A stretch of DNA of 12,500 nt from Monoplex corrugatus. Lineage: Eukaryota; Mollusca; Gastropoda; Littorinimorpha; Ranellidae. Within the stretch, counting starts at the first letter, position 1; each line of letters opens with the position of its first letter. This document shows, piece by piece, positions 1 through 8,288 of the stretch. A program made the position numbers and the translations under genes. The stretch spans positions 46,640,932-46,653,431 of the forward strand of contig JAPXFY010000018.1 of assembly GCA_030674185.1 (NCBI GenBank). The letters are read 5' to 3'. Under the pieces are notes generated by a model. That model was not told the DNA's origin and ran no database searches. It was given only the letters and a program-made list of their open reading frames with translations.

Positions 1-40
1 TGTTTCTTTAGTATCGTGTGAGAAATAAGATTAAAAAAAA

Positions 41-194
41 GAGACTGACTGACAGAGAGAAAGACAGTCAAACAGAGAGACACAGACAAACAAAGAGACA
101 GACAGACAGACAAACAAACAGACACAGACACAATGAAACAGACAGACAAACAGACACAGATACACACAGAAAGAAAGAGAGAAGATAGGGAGAG

Positions 195-263
<69 letters not shown>

Positions 264-284
264 AATACAGACAGAGACAGAAAT

Positions 285-363
<79 letters not shown>
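41..363. repeat. GA-rich polypurine microsatellite with GACA blocks
   Basis: Compound simple repeat. It starts with mixed GACA/GAGA/AAAC-type words (about 41-175) and passes into long GA dinucleotide runs (about 198-246 and 293-363), with a short GACA block at 246-265. On the plus strand it is almost free of T. The opposite strand therefore reads as a Leu/Ser-rich open frame and the plus strand as an Arg/Glu-rich one; both are translation artefacts of (GA)n. Such purine mirror tracts are known to be able to form triplex (H-DNA) structures. Nothing suggests a gene. Confidence 0.95.
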
Positions 364-364
<1 letters not shown>

Positions 365-472
365 AATGATAATGCAGGGGTTACCAGCTGACCAATAGTA
401 TACGCTGAGCTATAAATCTTTGAAATATCATGTGAACATCAGTTCTCTCGTTCCTTTACGCTTAGTGTTAAA

Positions 473-473
<1 letters not shown>
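364..473. other. Short complex spacer between two GA tracts
   Basis: About 110 bp of non-repetitive sequence separates the two polypurine tracts. It contains a TATAAAT word near 411, but no initiator, open reading frame or downstream gene supports a promoter. It is probably ordinary sequence flanked by two independently expanded GA microsatellites, or a former single tract interrupted by an insertion. I see nothing else in it. Confidence 0.6.
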
Positions 474-563
<90 letters not shown>

Positions 564-702
564 GAGAAGAGAGAGAGAGAAAACAGAAAGAAACAGAAAG
601 AAAGATAGAAAGAAAGAGAGAGAGAAACAGAAAGAAACAGAAAGAAAGATAGAAAGAAACAAAGGAAAGAGAGAGAGAGAGAGAATAAAGAGAAAGAAAG
701 GG

Positions 703-749
<47 letters not shown>

Positions 750-888
750 AATAGAAAGAAAGAGAGAGAGAGAGACAGAGACAGAGAGAGACAGACAGAG
801 AGAGAGAGAAAGAAAGAGAGAGAGAGAGAAGAGAGAAGAAGAAAGAAGAGAAGAAAGAGAAAAAGAAAGAAGAGGAGAAAGAGGAGAA

Positions 889-933
<45 letters not shown>

Positions 934-960
934 CAGAGAGACACAGAGAGACAGAGGCAG
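474..960. repeat. Long GA-rich polypurine tract
   Basis: Nearly 490 bp of almost uninterrupted purine on the plus strand. It is (GA)n at about 474-562, AGAAAGAAAC-type words at 580-670, then mixed GA, GAGACA and AGAAGA words to 960. The few pyrimidines are mostly C in GACA words. The minus-strand frames here are pure Ser/Leu/Phe low complexity and the plus-strand frames Arg/Glu/Lys; neither has the composition or ends of a real protein. The length and mirror symmetry favour slippage expansion and triplex-forming potential. Confidence 0.95.
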
Positions 961-1073
961 GCAGATCGATGGCAGCTGACGCAGTTGAAGCAAAATGGCT
1001 AGAGAGCAGCTCAGGTCAACACTTGTCAGGCTGAATGCCCCCCCCCTCCCCACTCACCCTACGGAGAAAAGAT
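961..1073. other. Spacer with a C-rich run
   Basis: Complex sequence linking the polypurine tract to the triplet tract. It includes a C9-T-C4 run at 1038-1051, which puts a matching G-run on the minus strand. A plus-strand frame opens at 1035 and runs through the downstream triplet repeat and minisatellite to 1502, but its product is only Asn/Ser- and His/Thr/Pro-rich repeat sequence, so I do not call it a gene. Confidence 0.5.
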
Positions 1074-1096
1074 AACAACAGCATCATCATCAACAA

Positions 1097-1128
<32 letters not shown>

Positions 1129-1201
1129 ACAGCGACAGCAACAACAACAACAACAACAGCAGCAGCAGCAGCAGCAGCAACAACAACAACAACATCAACA
1201 A
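1074..1201. repeat. Compound AAC/AGC/ATC trinucleotide microsatellite
   Basis: Interspersed CAA, CAG and CAT triplets over about 128 bp, including seven consecutive CAG at 1157-1177 flanked by CAA runs. Depending on frame it would encode poly-Asn/Ser, poly-Gln or poly-Thr/Ala, or poly-Leu/Val on the other strand. Without flanking unique coding sequence, splice context or a conserved domain it is best read as a genomic microsatellite. The CAG/CAA mix is the kind that can expand by slippage. Confidence 0.93.
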
Positions 1202-1240
1202 GAAACGGCCCTTTCAAAAACCACAAAAAACCCGCCTTCT

Positions 1241-1470
1241 CTACCACCACCAACACCGCTCTACCACCACCAACACCGCTCTACCACCACCAACACCGCT
1301 CTACCACCACCAACACCGCTCTACCACCACCAGCACCGCTCTACCACCACCAACACCGCTCTACCACCACCAACACCGCTCTACCACCACCAACACCGCT
1401 CTACCACCACCAACACCGCTCTACCACCACCAACACCGCTCTACCACCACCAACACCGCTCTACCACTAC
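1241..1470. repeat. 20-bp minisatellite, 11 full copies plus a partial
   Basis: The unit CTACCACCACCAACACCGCT is repeated head to tail in perfect phase from 1241 to 1460, followed by a broken copy at 1461-1470. The only difference among the 11 full copies is an A-to-G change at 1333. The unit contains (ACC)3-AAC-ACC, so it may have grown from an ACC/AAC triplet repeat like the adjacent tract. Because 20 is not a multiple of three, the translation cycles through all three phases every 60 bp, giving a false 20-residue protein repeat. The near identity suggests recent expansion or strong homogenisation. Confidence 0.97.
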
Positions 1471-2473
1471 CGAAAACTACCGAAATGATCAAGCCATACT
1501 AGTTATTTTCCTTTCACGTTGTTTTAACACGTTTTGTGTGATACTTACTCTAAAAAAATAGCATACTTCAGAAATATTGTTCAGTGACTCTTTTCCCAGG
1601 ATCGTCAAAATATAAAAAGCAAGATCTGATTCAGAACGGTTCGATTATTTAACTGAGATGTAAGCAGTTAACTGTAGTGGTTCAAATAAATATACTGGAC
1701 TTTAAGCAGTTCAGACAACACACGATGTTGGATAAGATAACACACGCTTTAAATTTGGTCAAAATCTCTAGCTTCGAAAAAAAAAAACAATAACTAATCA
1801 AGATGTCCTTGTTCACTACCATAAGAATGTTTAAAGAACGATAAAGAGGGAGAAAGTTTGCAGAATGGTTCCGACATTCGCCTGCCACTACTTAAACTCG
1901 AGGTTCCACGGTGTTCGTTTCTTTGACTTTTCTCCTCAGTTTGACAGGAAAATCGAACTGAACGCCTAATCCCTCAGAAAGGGACGGAAAACGAGTCGGG
2001 TCTGTACGTCTTTTGTCCTGCGCACGTTAACGATCCCACGGCAATTGAAAATCGTGAAGAGCAGGGCATTTGTTTGGCTGTCTTGGCATGAAATATTGGA
2101 GATCTACTGTGACAAAAATATGAATAAGAGCAAAAATCCTTATTGAATGACGGACACGTTTTTCCTTTAATTTTGACCTTTATCTTTGACTAATCTCGTT
2201 TAAACTTACTGATGTCGATACTCCAACTGCACTATAATTCCGGTGTACGAAAACACCAGCATTATAAAAATCCTCAAATGCAATTGTTTCAAATTTGATT
2301 TACCCAGATCCTCTTGTTAGGCCAGTCTTGTCCATACTTATGCATTCGTAGTTACTTAATTAAAACAAAATCAGAACTGACCATGGAACATGCGTCCTAG
2401 TTGTTTGGTTTCACTGCTGCTTTGGTAGGATCGAGTTCGAGGGTGCAAGACTGGGCAAGGTGAGATGAAGAAC
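1471..2473. other. Intergenic sequence, no supported gene
   Basis: About 1 kb of complex, moderately AT-rich DNA between the 20-bp minisatellite and the 15-bp array. The longest frames are under 70 codons, have no recognisable motif and are interrupted at once in neighbouring frames. A likely dispersed-repeat remnant lies within it and is listed separately. The last 60 bp before the array read as unique sequence passing into a diverged first repeat unit. Confidence 0.6.
1900..2115. repeat. Possible gastropod-type dispersed repeat remnant
   Basis: The stretch around 2020-2045, with the words GCGCACGTTAACGATCCCAC and GGCAA, resembles a short sequence I recall recurring in gastropod intergenic and microsatellite-flanking DNA (usually with TTAAAGATCCCACGGCAA). 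The surrounding 200 bp have higher GC and CpG content than their neighbours, which fits an inserted element. I see no clear ends, target duplications or open frame. The boundaries are guesses and the assignment rests on memory of the motif, not on an alignment. Confidence 0.4.
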
Positions 2474-3299
2474 CAGCTGCTGCCCATACAGCAAGTCCCC
2501 ATACAACAGGTCCCCAAAAAGCAAGTCCCCATACAGCAAGTCCCCATGCAGAAAGTCCCCATAGAGAAAGTCCCCATGCAGCAAGTCCCCATACAGAAAG
2601 TCCCCATACAGCAGGTCACCATACAGCAAGTCACCATACAGCAGGTCACCATACAGAAAGTCCCCATACAGCAAGTCCCCATACAGAAAGTCACCAATAA
2701 AGAAAGTCCCCATACAGAAAGTCCCCATACAGAAAGTCCCCATACATAAAGTCCCCATACAGCAGGTCACCATACAGCAGGTCCCTATACAGAAAGTCCC
2801 ATGCAGCAAGTCCACCATACAGCAAGTCCCCATACAGCAAGTCCCCATACAGCAAGTCCCCATACAGCAAGTCCACATACAGCAAGTCCCCATACAGCAA
2901 GTCCCCATACAGCAAGTCCCCCATACAGCAAGTCCCCATACAGAAAGTCCCCATACAGCAAGTCCCCATACAGCAAGTCCCCATACAGCAAGTCCCCATA
3001 CAGCAAGTCCCCATACAGCAAGTCCCCATACAGCAAGTCCCCATACAGAAAGTCCCCATACAGAAAGTCCCCATACAGAAAGTCCCCATACAGAAAGTCC
3101 CCATACAGAAAGTCCCCATACAGCAGGTCACCATACAGCAGGTCCCTATACAGAAAGTCCCCATGCAGCAAGTCCACCATACAGCAAGTCCCCATACAGC
3201 AAGTCCCCATACAGCAAGTCCCCATACAGCAAGTCCACATACAGCAAGTCCCCATACAGCAAGTCCCCATACAGCAAGTCCCCATACAGAAAGTCCCCA

Positions 3300-3970
3300 T
3301 ACAGCAAGTCCCCACACAGAAAGTCCCCATGCAGAAAGTCCCCATACAGCAGGTCACCATACAGCAGGTCCCTATACAGAAAGTCCCCATGCAGCAAGTC
3401 CACCATACAGCAAGTCCCCATACAGCAAGTCCCCATACAGCAAGTCCCCATACAGCAAGTCCACATACAGCAAGTCCCCATACAGCAAGTCCCCATACAG
3501 CAAGTCCCCCATACAGCAAGTCCCCATACAGAAAGTCCCCATACAGCAAGTCCCCATACAGCAAGTCCCCCATACAGCAAGTCCCCATACAGCAAGTCCC
3601 CATACAGCAAGTCCCCATACAGCAAGTCCCCATGCAGAAAGTCCCCATACAGCAGGTCACCATACAGCAGGTCCCTATACAGAAAGTCCCCATGCAGCAA
3701 GTCCACCATACAGCAAGTCCCCATACAGCAAGTCCCCATACAGCAAGTCCCCATACAGCAAGTCCACATACAGCAAGTCCCCATACAGCAAGTCCCCATA
3801 CAGCAAGTCCCCCATACAGCAAGTCCCCATAGAGAAAGTCCCCATACAGCAAGTCCCCATACAGCAAGTCCCCCATACAGCAAGTCCCCATACAGCAAGT
3901 CCCCATACAGCAAGTCCCCATACAGCAAGTCCCCATACAGCAAGTACCCATACAGCAAGTCCACATACAG
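3300..3970. repeat. Intra-array duplicated block at offset ~1385 (pairs with 4690-5360)
   Basis: Markers CCCACACAG-AAAG (3314), the anchors at 3347 and 3650, the rare ATAGAGAAAG unit at 3831 and GTACCC at 3944 reappear at 4699, 4732, 5034, 5216 and 5323. The offset is 1379-1385 bp. It partly overlaps the block that is also copied at offset about 1765, so the 3650 segment is present at least three times (3650, 5034, 5418). Confidence 0.8.
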
Positions 3971-4430
3971 CAAGTCTCATACAGCAAGTCCACATACAGA
4001 AAGTCCCCATACAGCAAGTCCCCATACAGAAAGTCCCCATACAGAAAGTCCCCATACAGAAAGTCCCCATGCAAGTCCCCATACAGAAAGTCCCCATACA
4101 GCAAGTCCCCATACAGAAAGTCCCCATACAGCAAGTCCCCACACAGAAAGTCCCCATGCAGCAAGTCCCCATACAACAAGTCCCCATACAGAAAGTCCCC
4201 ATGCAGCAAGTCCCCAATGCAGCAAGTTCCCATACAGAAAGTCCCCATACAGCAAGTCCCCCATACAGCAAGTCCACATACAGCAAGTCCCCACACAGAA
4301 AGTCCCCATACAGCAGGTCCCCATACAGCAAGTCCCCATACAGCAAGTCCCCCATACAGCAAGTACCATACAGCAAGTCCACATACAGCAAGTCCCCATA
4401 CAGCAAGTCCCCATACAGCAAGTCCCCATA
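3650..4430. repeat. Intra-array duplicated block, copy 1 (pairs with 5418-6197)
   Basis: Several rare unit variants occur here in the same order and spacing as about 1765 bp downstream: the anchor CAGCAGGTCACC at 3650, a GTACCC unit at 3944, a shortened ATGCAAG unit at 4069, CCCACACAG near 4138, ATACAACAAG at 4171, CCCCAATGC near 4212 and a second CACACAG near 4293. Partner positions differ by 1763-1768 bp, so only a few bases of indel separate the copies. This is larger-scale duplication within the array, not independent drift of 15-mers. Confidence 0.85.
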
Positions 4431-4689
4431 ACAGCAAAGTCCCATACAGAAAGTCCCACAAAATCATACAGCAAGTCCCCATACAGAAAGTCCCCATCAA
4501 GTCCATACAGCAGGTCACCATACAGCAGTCCCATACAGAAAATCCCCATACAGCAAGTCCCCATACAGCAAAGTCCCCATACAGCAAGTCCCCATACAGC
4601 AAGTCCCCATACAGCAAGTCCACCATACAGCAAGTCCCCATACAGAAAGTCCCCATACAGCAAGTCCCCATACAGAAGTCCCCATACAG

Positions 4690-5360
4690 CAAGTCCCCAC
4701 ACAGAAAGTCCCCATGCAGAAAGTCCCCATACAGCAGGTCACCATACAGCAGGTCCCTATACAGAAAGTCCCCATGCAGCAAGTCCACCATACAGCAAGT
4801 CCCCATACAGCAAGTCCCCATACAGCAAGTCCCCATACAGCAAGTCCACATACAGCAAGTCCCCATACAGCAAGTCCCCATACAGCAAGTCCCCATACAG
4901 CAAGTCCCCCATACAGAAAGTCCCATACAGCAAGTCCCATACAGCAAGTCCCCATACAGCAAGTCCCCATACAGCAAGTCCCCATACAGCAAGTCCCCCA
5001 TACAGCAAGTCCCCAATGCAGAAAGTCCCCATACAGCAGGTCACCATACAGCAGTCCACTATACAGAAAGTCCCCATGCAGCAAGTCCACCATACAGCAA
5101 GTCCCCATACAGCAAGTCCCCATACAGCAAGTCCCCATACAGCAAGTCCACATACAGCAAGTCCCCATACAGCAAGTCCCCATACAGCAAGTTCCCCCAT
5201 ACAGCAAGTCCCCATAGAGAAAGTCCCCATACAGCAAGTCCCCATACAGCAAGTCCCCTACACATACAGCAAGTCCCCATACAGCAAGTCCCCATACAGC
5301 AAGTCCCCATACAGCAAGTCCCCATACAGCAAGTACCCATACAGCAAGTCCACATACAGC
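4690..5360. repeat. Second copy of the ~1385-offset block
   Basis: Carries the same order of rare variants as 3300-3970. One extra unit at about 4890 is offset by one fewer unit soon after, and there is a CCCTACACATAC irregularity near 5260. It shows the insertion and deletion of whole 15-bp units expected from unequal exchange or slippage inside a duplicated segment. Confidence 0.8.
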
Positions 5361-5417
5361 AAGTCCCCATACAGCAAGTCCCCCATACAGCAAGTCCCCA
5401 TACAGAAAGTCCCCATG

Positions 5418-6197
5418 CAGCAAGTCACCATACAGCAGTCCCCTATACAGAAAGTCCCCATGCAGCAAGTCCCCATACAGCAAGTCCCCATACAGCAAGT
5501 CCCCATACAGCAAGTCCCCATACAGCAAGTCCACATACAGCAAGTCCCCATACAGCAAGTCCCCATACAGCAAGTCCCCATACAGCAAGTCCCCATACAG
5601 AAAGTCCCATACAGCAAGTCCCCATACAGCAAGTCCCCCATACAGCAAGTCCCCATACAGCAAGTCCCCATACAGCAAGTCCCCATACAGCAAGTCCCCA
5701 TACAGCAAGTACCCATACAGCAAGTCCACATACAGCAAGTCTACATACAGCAAGTCCACATACAGAAAGTCCCCATACAGCAAGTCCCCATACAGAAAGT
5801 CCCCATACAGAAAGTCCCCATACAGAAAGTCCCCATGCAAGTCCCATACAGAAAGTCCCATACAGCAAGTCCCATACAGAAAGTCCCCATACAGCAAGTC
5901 CCCACACAGAAAGTCCCCATGCAGCAAGTCCCCATACAACAAGTCCCCATACAGAAAGTCCCCATGCAGCAAGTCCCCAATGCAGCAAGTCCCCATACAG
6001 AAAGTCCCCATACAGCAAGTCCCCCATACCAGCAAAGTCCACATACAGCAAGTCCCCACACAGAAAGTCCCCATACAGCAGGTCCCCATACAGCAAGTCC
6101 CCATACAGCAAGTCCCCCATACAGCAAGTACCCATACAGCAAGTCCACATACAGCAAGTCCCCATACAGCAAGTCCCCATACAGCAAGTCCCCATAC
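5418..6197. repeat. Intra-array duplicated block, copy 2 (pairs with 3650-4430)
   Basis: Second copy of the approximately 780-bp block, with the same ordered markers: GTACCC at 5709, shortened ATGCAAG at 5835, CACACAG at 5904, ATACAACAAG at 5934, CCCCAATGC near 5975 and CACACAG at 6058. It has more single-base indels than copy 1, for example TCCCATAC with three C and CCATACCAGCAAAG near 6024. These could be real decay or sequencing and assembly error. Confidence 0.83.
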
Positions 6198-7558
6198 AGA
6201 AGTCCCCATGCAGCAAGTCACCATACAGCAGTTCACCATACAGAAAGTCCCCATACAGCAAGTCCCCATACAGCAAGTCCCCATACAGCAAGTCCCATAC
6301 AGCAAGTCCACATACAGCAAGTCCCCATACAGCAAGTCCCCCATACAGCAAGTCCCCATACAGAAAGTCCCCATACAGCAAGTCCACAACAGAAAGTCCC
6401 CATGCAGCAAGTCACCATACAGCAGGTCACCATACAGAAAGTCCCCATACAGCAAGTCCCATACAGCAAGTCCCCATACAGAAAGTCCCATACAGAAAGT
6501 CCCATACAGAAAGTCCCCATACAGCAGTCGCCATACAGAAAGTCCCCATACAGCAAGTCCCCATACAGAAAGTCCCCATACAGAAAGTCCCCATACAGAA
6601 AGTCCCCATACAGCAGTCACCATACAGCAGGTCCCTATACAGAAAGTCCCCATGCAGCAAGTCCACCATACAGCAAGTCCCCATACAGCAAGTCCCCATA
6701 CAGCAAGTCCCCATACAGCAAGTCCCCATACAGCAAGTCCCCATACAGCAAGTCCCCATACAGCAAGTCCCCCATACAGCAAGTCCCCATACAGAAAGTC
6801 CCCATACAGCAAGTCCCCATACAGCAAGTCCCCATACAGCAAGTCCCCATACAGCAAGTCCCCATACAAGCAAGTCCCCATACAGCAAGTCCCCATACAG
6901 CAAGTCCACATACAGCAAGTCCACATACAGAAAGTCCCCATACAGCAAGTACCCATACAGCAAGTCCCCATACAGAAAGTCCCCATACAGCGAGTCCCCA
7001 TACAGCAAGTCCCCCATACAGCAAGTCCACATACAGCAAGTCACCATACAGCAAGTCCCCATACAGAAAGTCCCCATACAGAAAGTCCCCATACAGCAGG
7101 TCACCATACAGAAAGTCCCCATACAGCAAGTCCCCATACAGCAAGTCCCCATACAGAAAGTCCCCATACAGCAAGTCCCCATACAGAAAGTCCCCATACA
7201 GCAAGTCCCCATATAGCAAGTCACCATACAGCAAGTCCCCATACAGAAAGTCCCCATACAGCAATTCCACATACAGAAAGTCCCCATACAGCAGGTCACC
7301 ATACAGAAAGTCCCCATACAGAAAGTCACCATACAGAAAGTCCACATACAGCAAGTCCACATACAGGAAGTCCACATACAGCAAGTCCACATACAGAAAG
7401 TCCCCATACAGAAAGTCCACATACAGCAAGTCCACATACAGAAAGTCCCCATACAGAAAGTCCACATACAGAAAGTCCCCATACAGCAAGCCCACATACA
7501 GAAAGTCCCCATGCAGCAAGTCCACATACAGAAAGTCCCCATGCAGCAAGTCCCCATT

Positions 7559-7694
7559 ATCCATGCAGCTGATAGATCCAAAGGAATGACAAAACAGTCT
7601 GGCGTCAGAAGTTGCCAGTTTTGTTCTACTGCAACGATGAATCATGTTCTATTAAAATAATTACTCGACAAGTATTTCAGATGACTTGATTTCT
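7559..7694. other. Array 3' flank
   Basis: Unique sequence directly after the last 15-bp unit. The first bases still echo the repeat (CCATGCAGCTGAT), matching the diverged CAGCTG at the other edge of the array. No gene is visible. Confidence 0.5.
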
Positions 7695-7738
7695 ACAAAC
7701 ACAAACACAAACAAACACACACACACACACACACACAC
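7695..7738. repeat. CAAA/CA microsatellite
   Basis: Short AAAC-type words run into a perfect CA dinucleotide run of 12 repeats at 7715-7738. It is a simple microsatellite in AT-rich DNA. Confidence 0.92.
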
Positions 7739-8042
7739 GTAATCTTCCATTCTTTGCTTTGTCTATGAAAGAATGCATTTCTGTGCATTTTATTCATTAC
7801 AGTTTGTAAGTTAGATAATCTCCTTTTTTTCTGTTACTCGATCTAAAATATGTTTTTATACTTACGACTTCCCCCTCAAATAAACCATCAAACATTTTCC
7901 TTTTGTCACAAGATGTTGTTCTTCAGTCATGAGACTTCATAGCGCTTTTTCATAAAAAAAAAATCATTATCCAAGTAGCTATCAATCACACATAACATTC
8001 AAGGCATGGATAAAGTGTGAAAGACGTATCATCCCTGAAACA
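7739..8042. other. AT-rich intergenic sequence
   Basis: About 300 bp of AT-rich sequence with short A and T homopolymers, for example A9 near 7955. No open frame, RNA gene or repeat family is recognisable. Confidence 0.6.
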
Positions 8043-8174
8043 ATATAATAATAATAATAATGATAATAATAATAATGATAATGATAATAATAATATAATA
8101 ATAGCACTAGTAATAATAATAATGATGATGGTGATGATGACGACGACAATGGTGATGATGATGATGATGATGAT
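8043..8174. repeat. AAT/GAT trinucleotide microsatellite
   Basis: Starts as (ATA/AAT)n with occasional GAT, has one short interruption around 8103-8110, then becomes GATGAT-type with GAC and GGT variants, ending in about six GAT/ATG repeats. The Ile-rich minus-strand frame across it is a repeat artefact. Confidence 0.93.
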
Positions 8175-8256
8175 AAAACGAAGATGAAAAAGCAAAAGAA
8201 TTTAGGCTACATTAAAAACATATTTACGCATCCGGATGCAAAGGTTAAAATGACAA

Positions 8257-8261
<5 letters not shown>

Positions 8262-8288
<27 letters not shown>
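8262..8288. repeat. AC dinucleotide microsatellite
   Basis: A perfect AC run of about 13 repeats in otherwise complex sequence. Confidence 0.92.

Larger units (their letters stand above)
2474..7558. repeat. 15-bp satellite-like tandem array, about 339 units
   Basis: The consensus unit is CAGCAAGTCCCCATA. Frequent variants are CAGAAAGTCCCCATA (C4 to A), CAGCAGGTCACCATA, CAGCAAGTCCACATA and units ending ATG. The first recognisable unit is diverged (CAGCTGCTGCCCATA, 2474-2488); the last ends ATT at 7558. From 2489 to 7544 is 5055 bp, exactly 337 x 15, although many single units are 11-17 bp long. The plus frames read QQVPI, SKSPY and ASPHT; the minus frames read YGDLL, MGTCC and WGLAV. All are stop-free, hence open frames of up to about 1000 codons on both strands. 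The C4-to-A change is non-synonymous in all six frames and odd-length units move the frame repeatedly, so no frame looks protected. The strand is C-rich (6 C to 2 G per unit). I infer a non-coding minisatellite or satellite array. Confidence 0.97.

Noticed and set aside
408..420. TATA-like word as a core promoter
   Set aside because: A single TATAAAT in AT-containing spacer with no downstream coding sequence, flanked by microsatellites.
439..1053. Ser/Leu-rich minus-strand open frame
   Set aside because: Direct translation of the GA/CT microsatellite; no signal peptide logic, domain or flanking gene structure.
1035..1502. 155-codon frame with poly-Asn/Ser and a 20-residue repeat
   Set aside because: It is made almost wholly of the triplet tract and the 20-bp minisatellite read in successive phases, with no unique domain.
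2474..7558. CRISPR array
   Set aside because: The 15-bp units are contiguous with no unique spacers, repeats are far shorter than CRISPR repeats, no cas genes are present and the context is eukaryotic.
2785..7589. Open frames of 343-999 codons on both strands across the 15-bp array
   Set aside because: They follow from a stop-free unit whose length is divisible by three. They overlap on both strands, change frame at odd-length units, contain no non-repeat domain, and the main polymorphism is non-synonymous in all frames.
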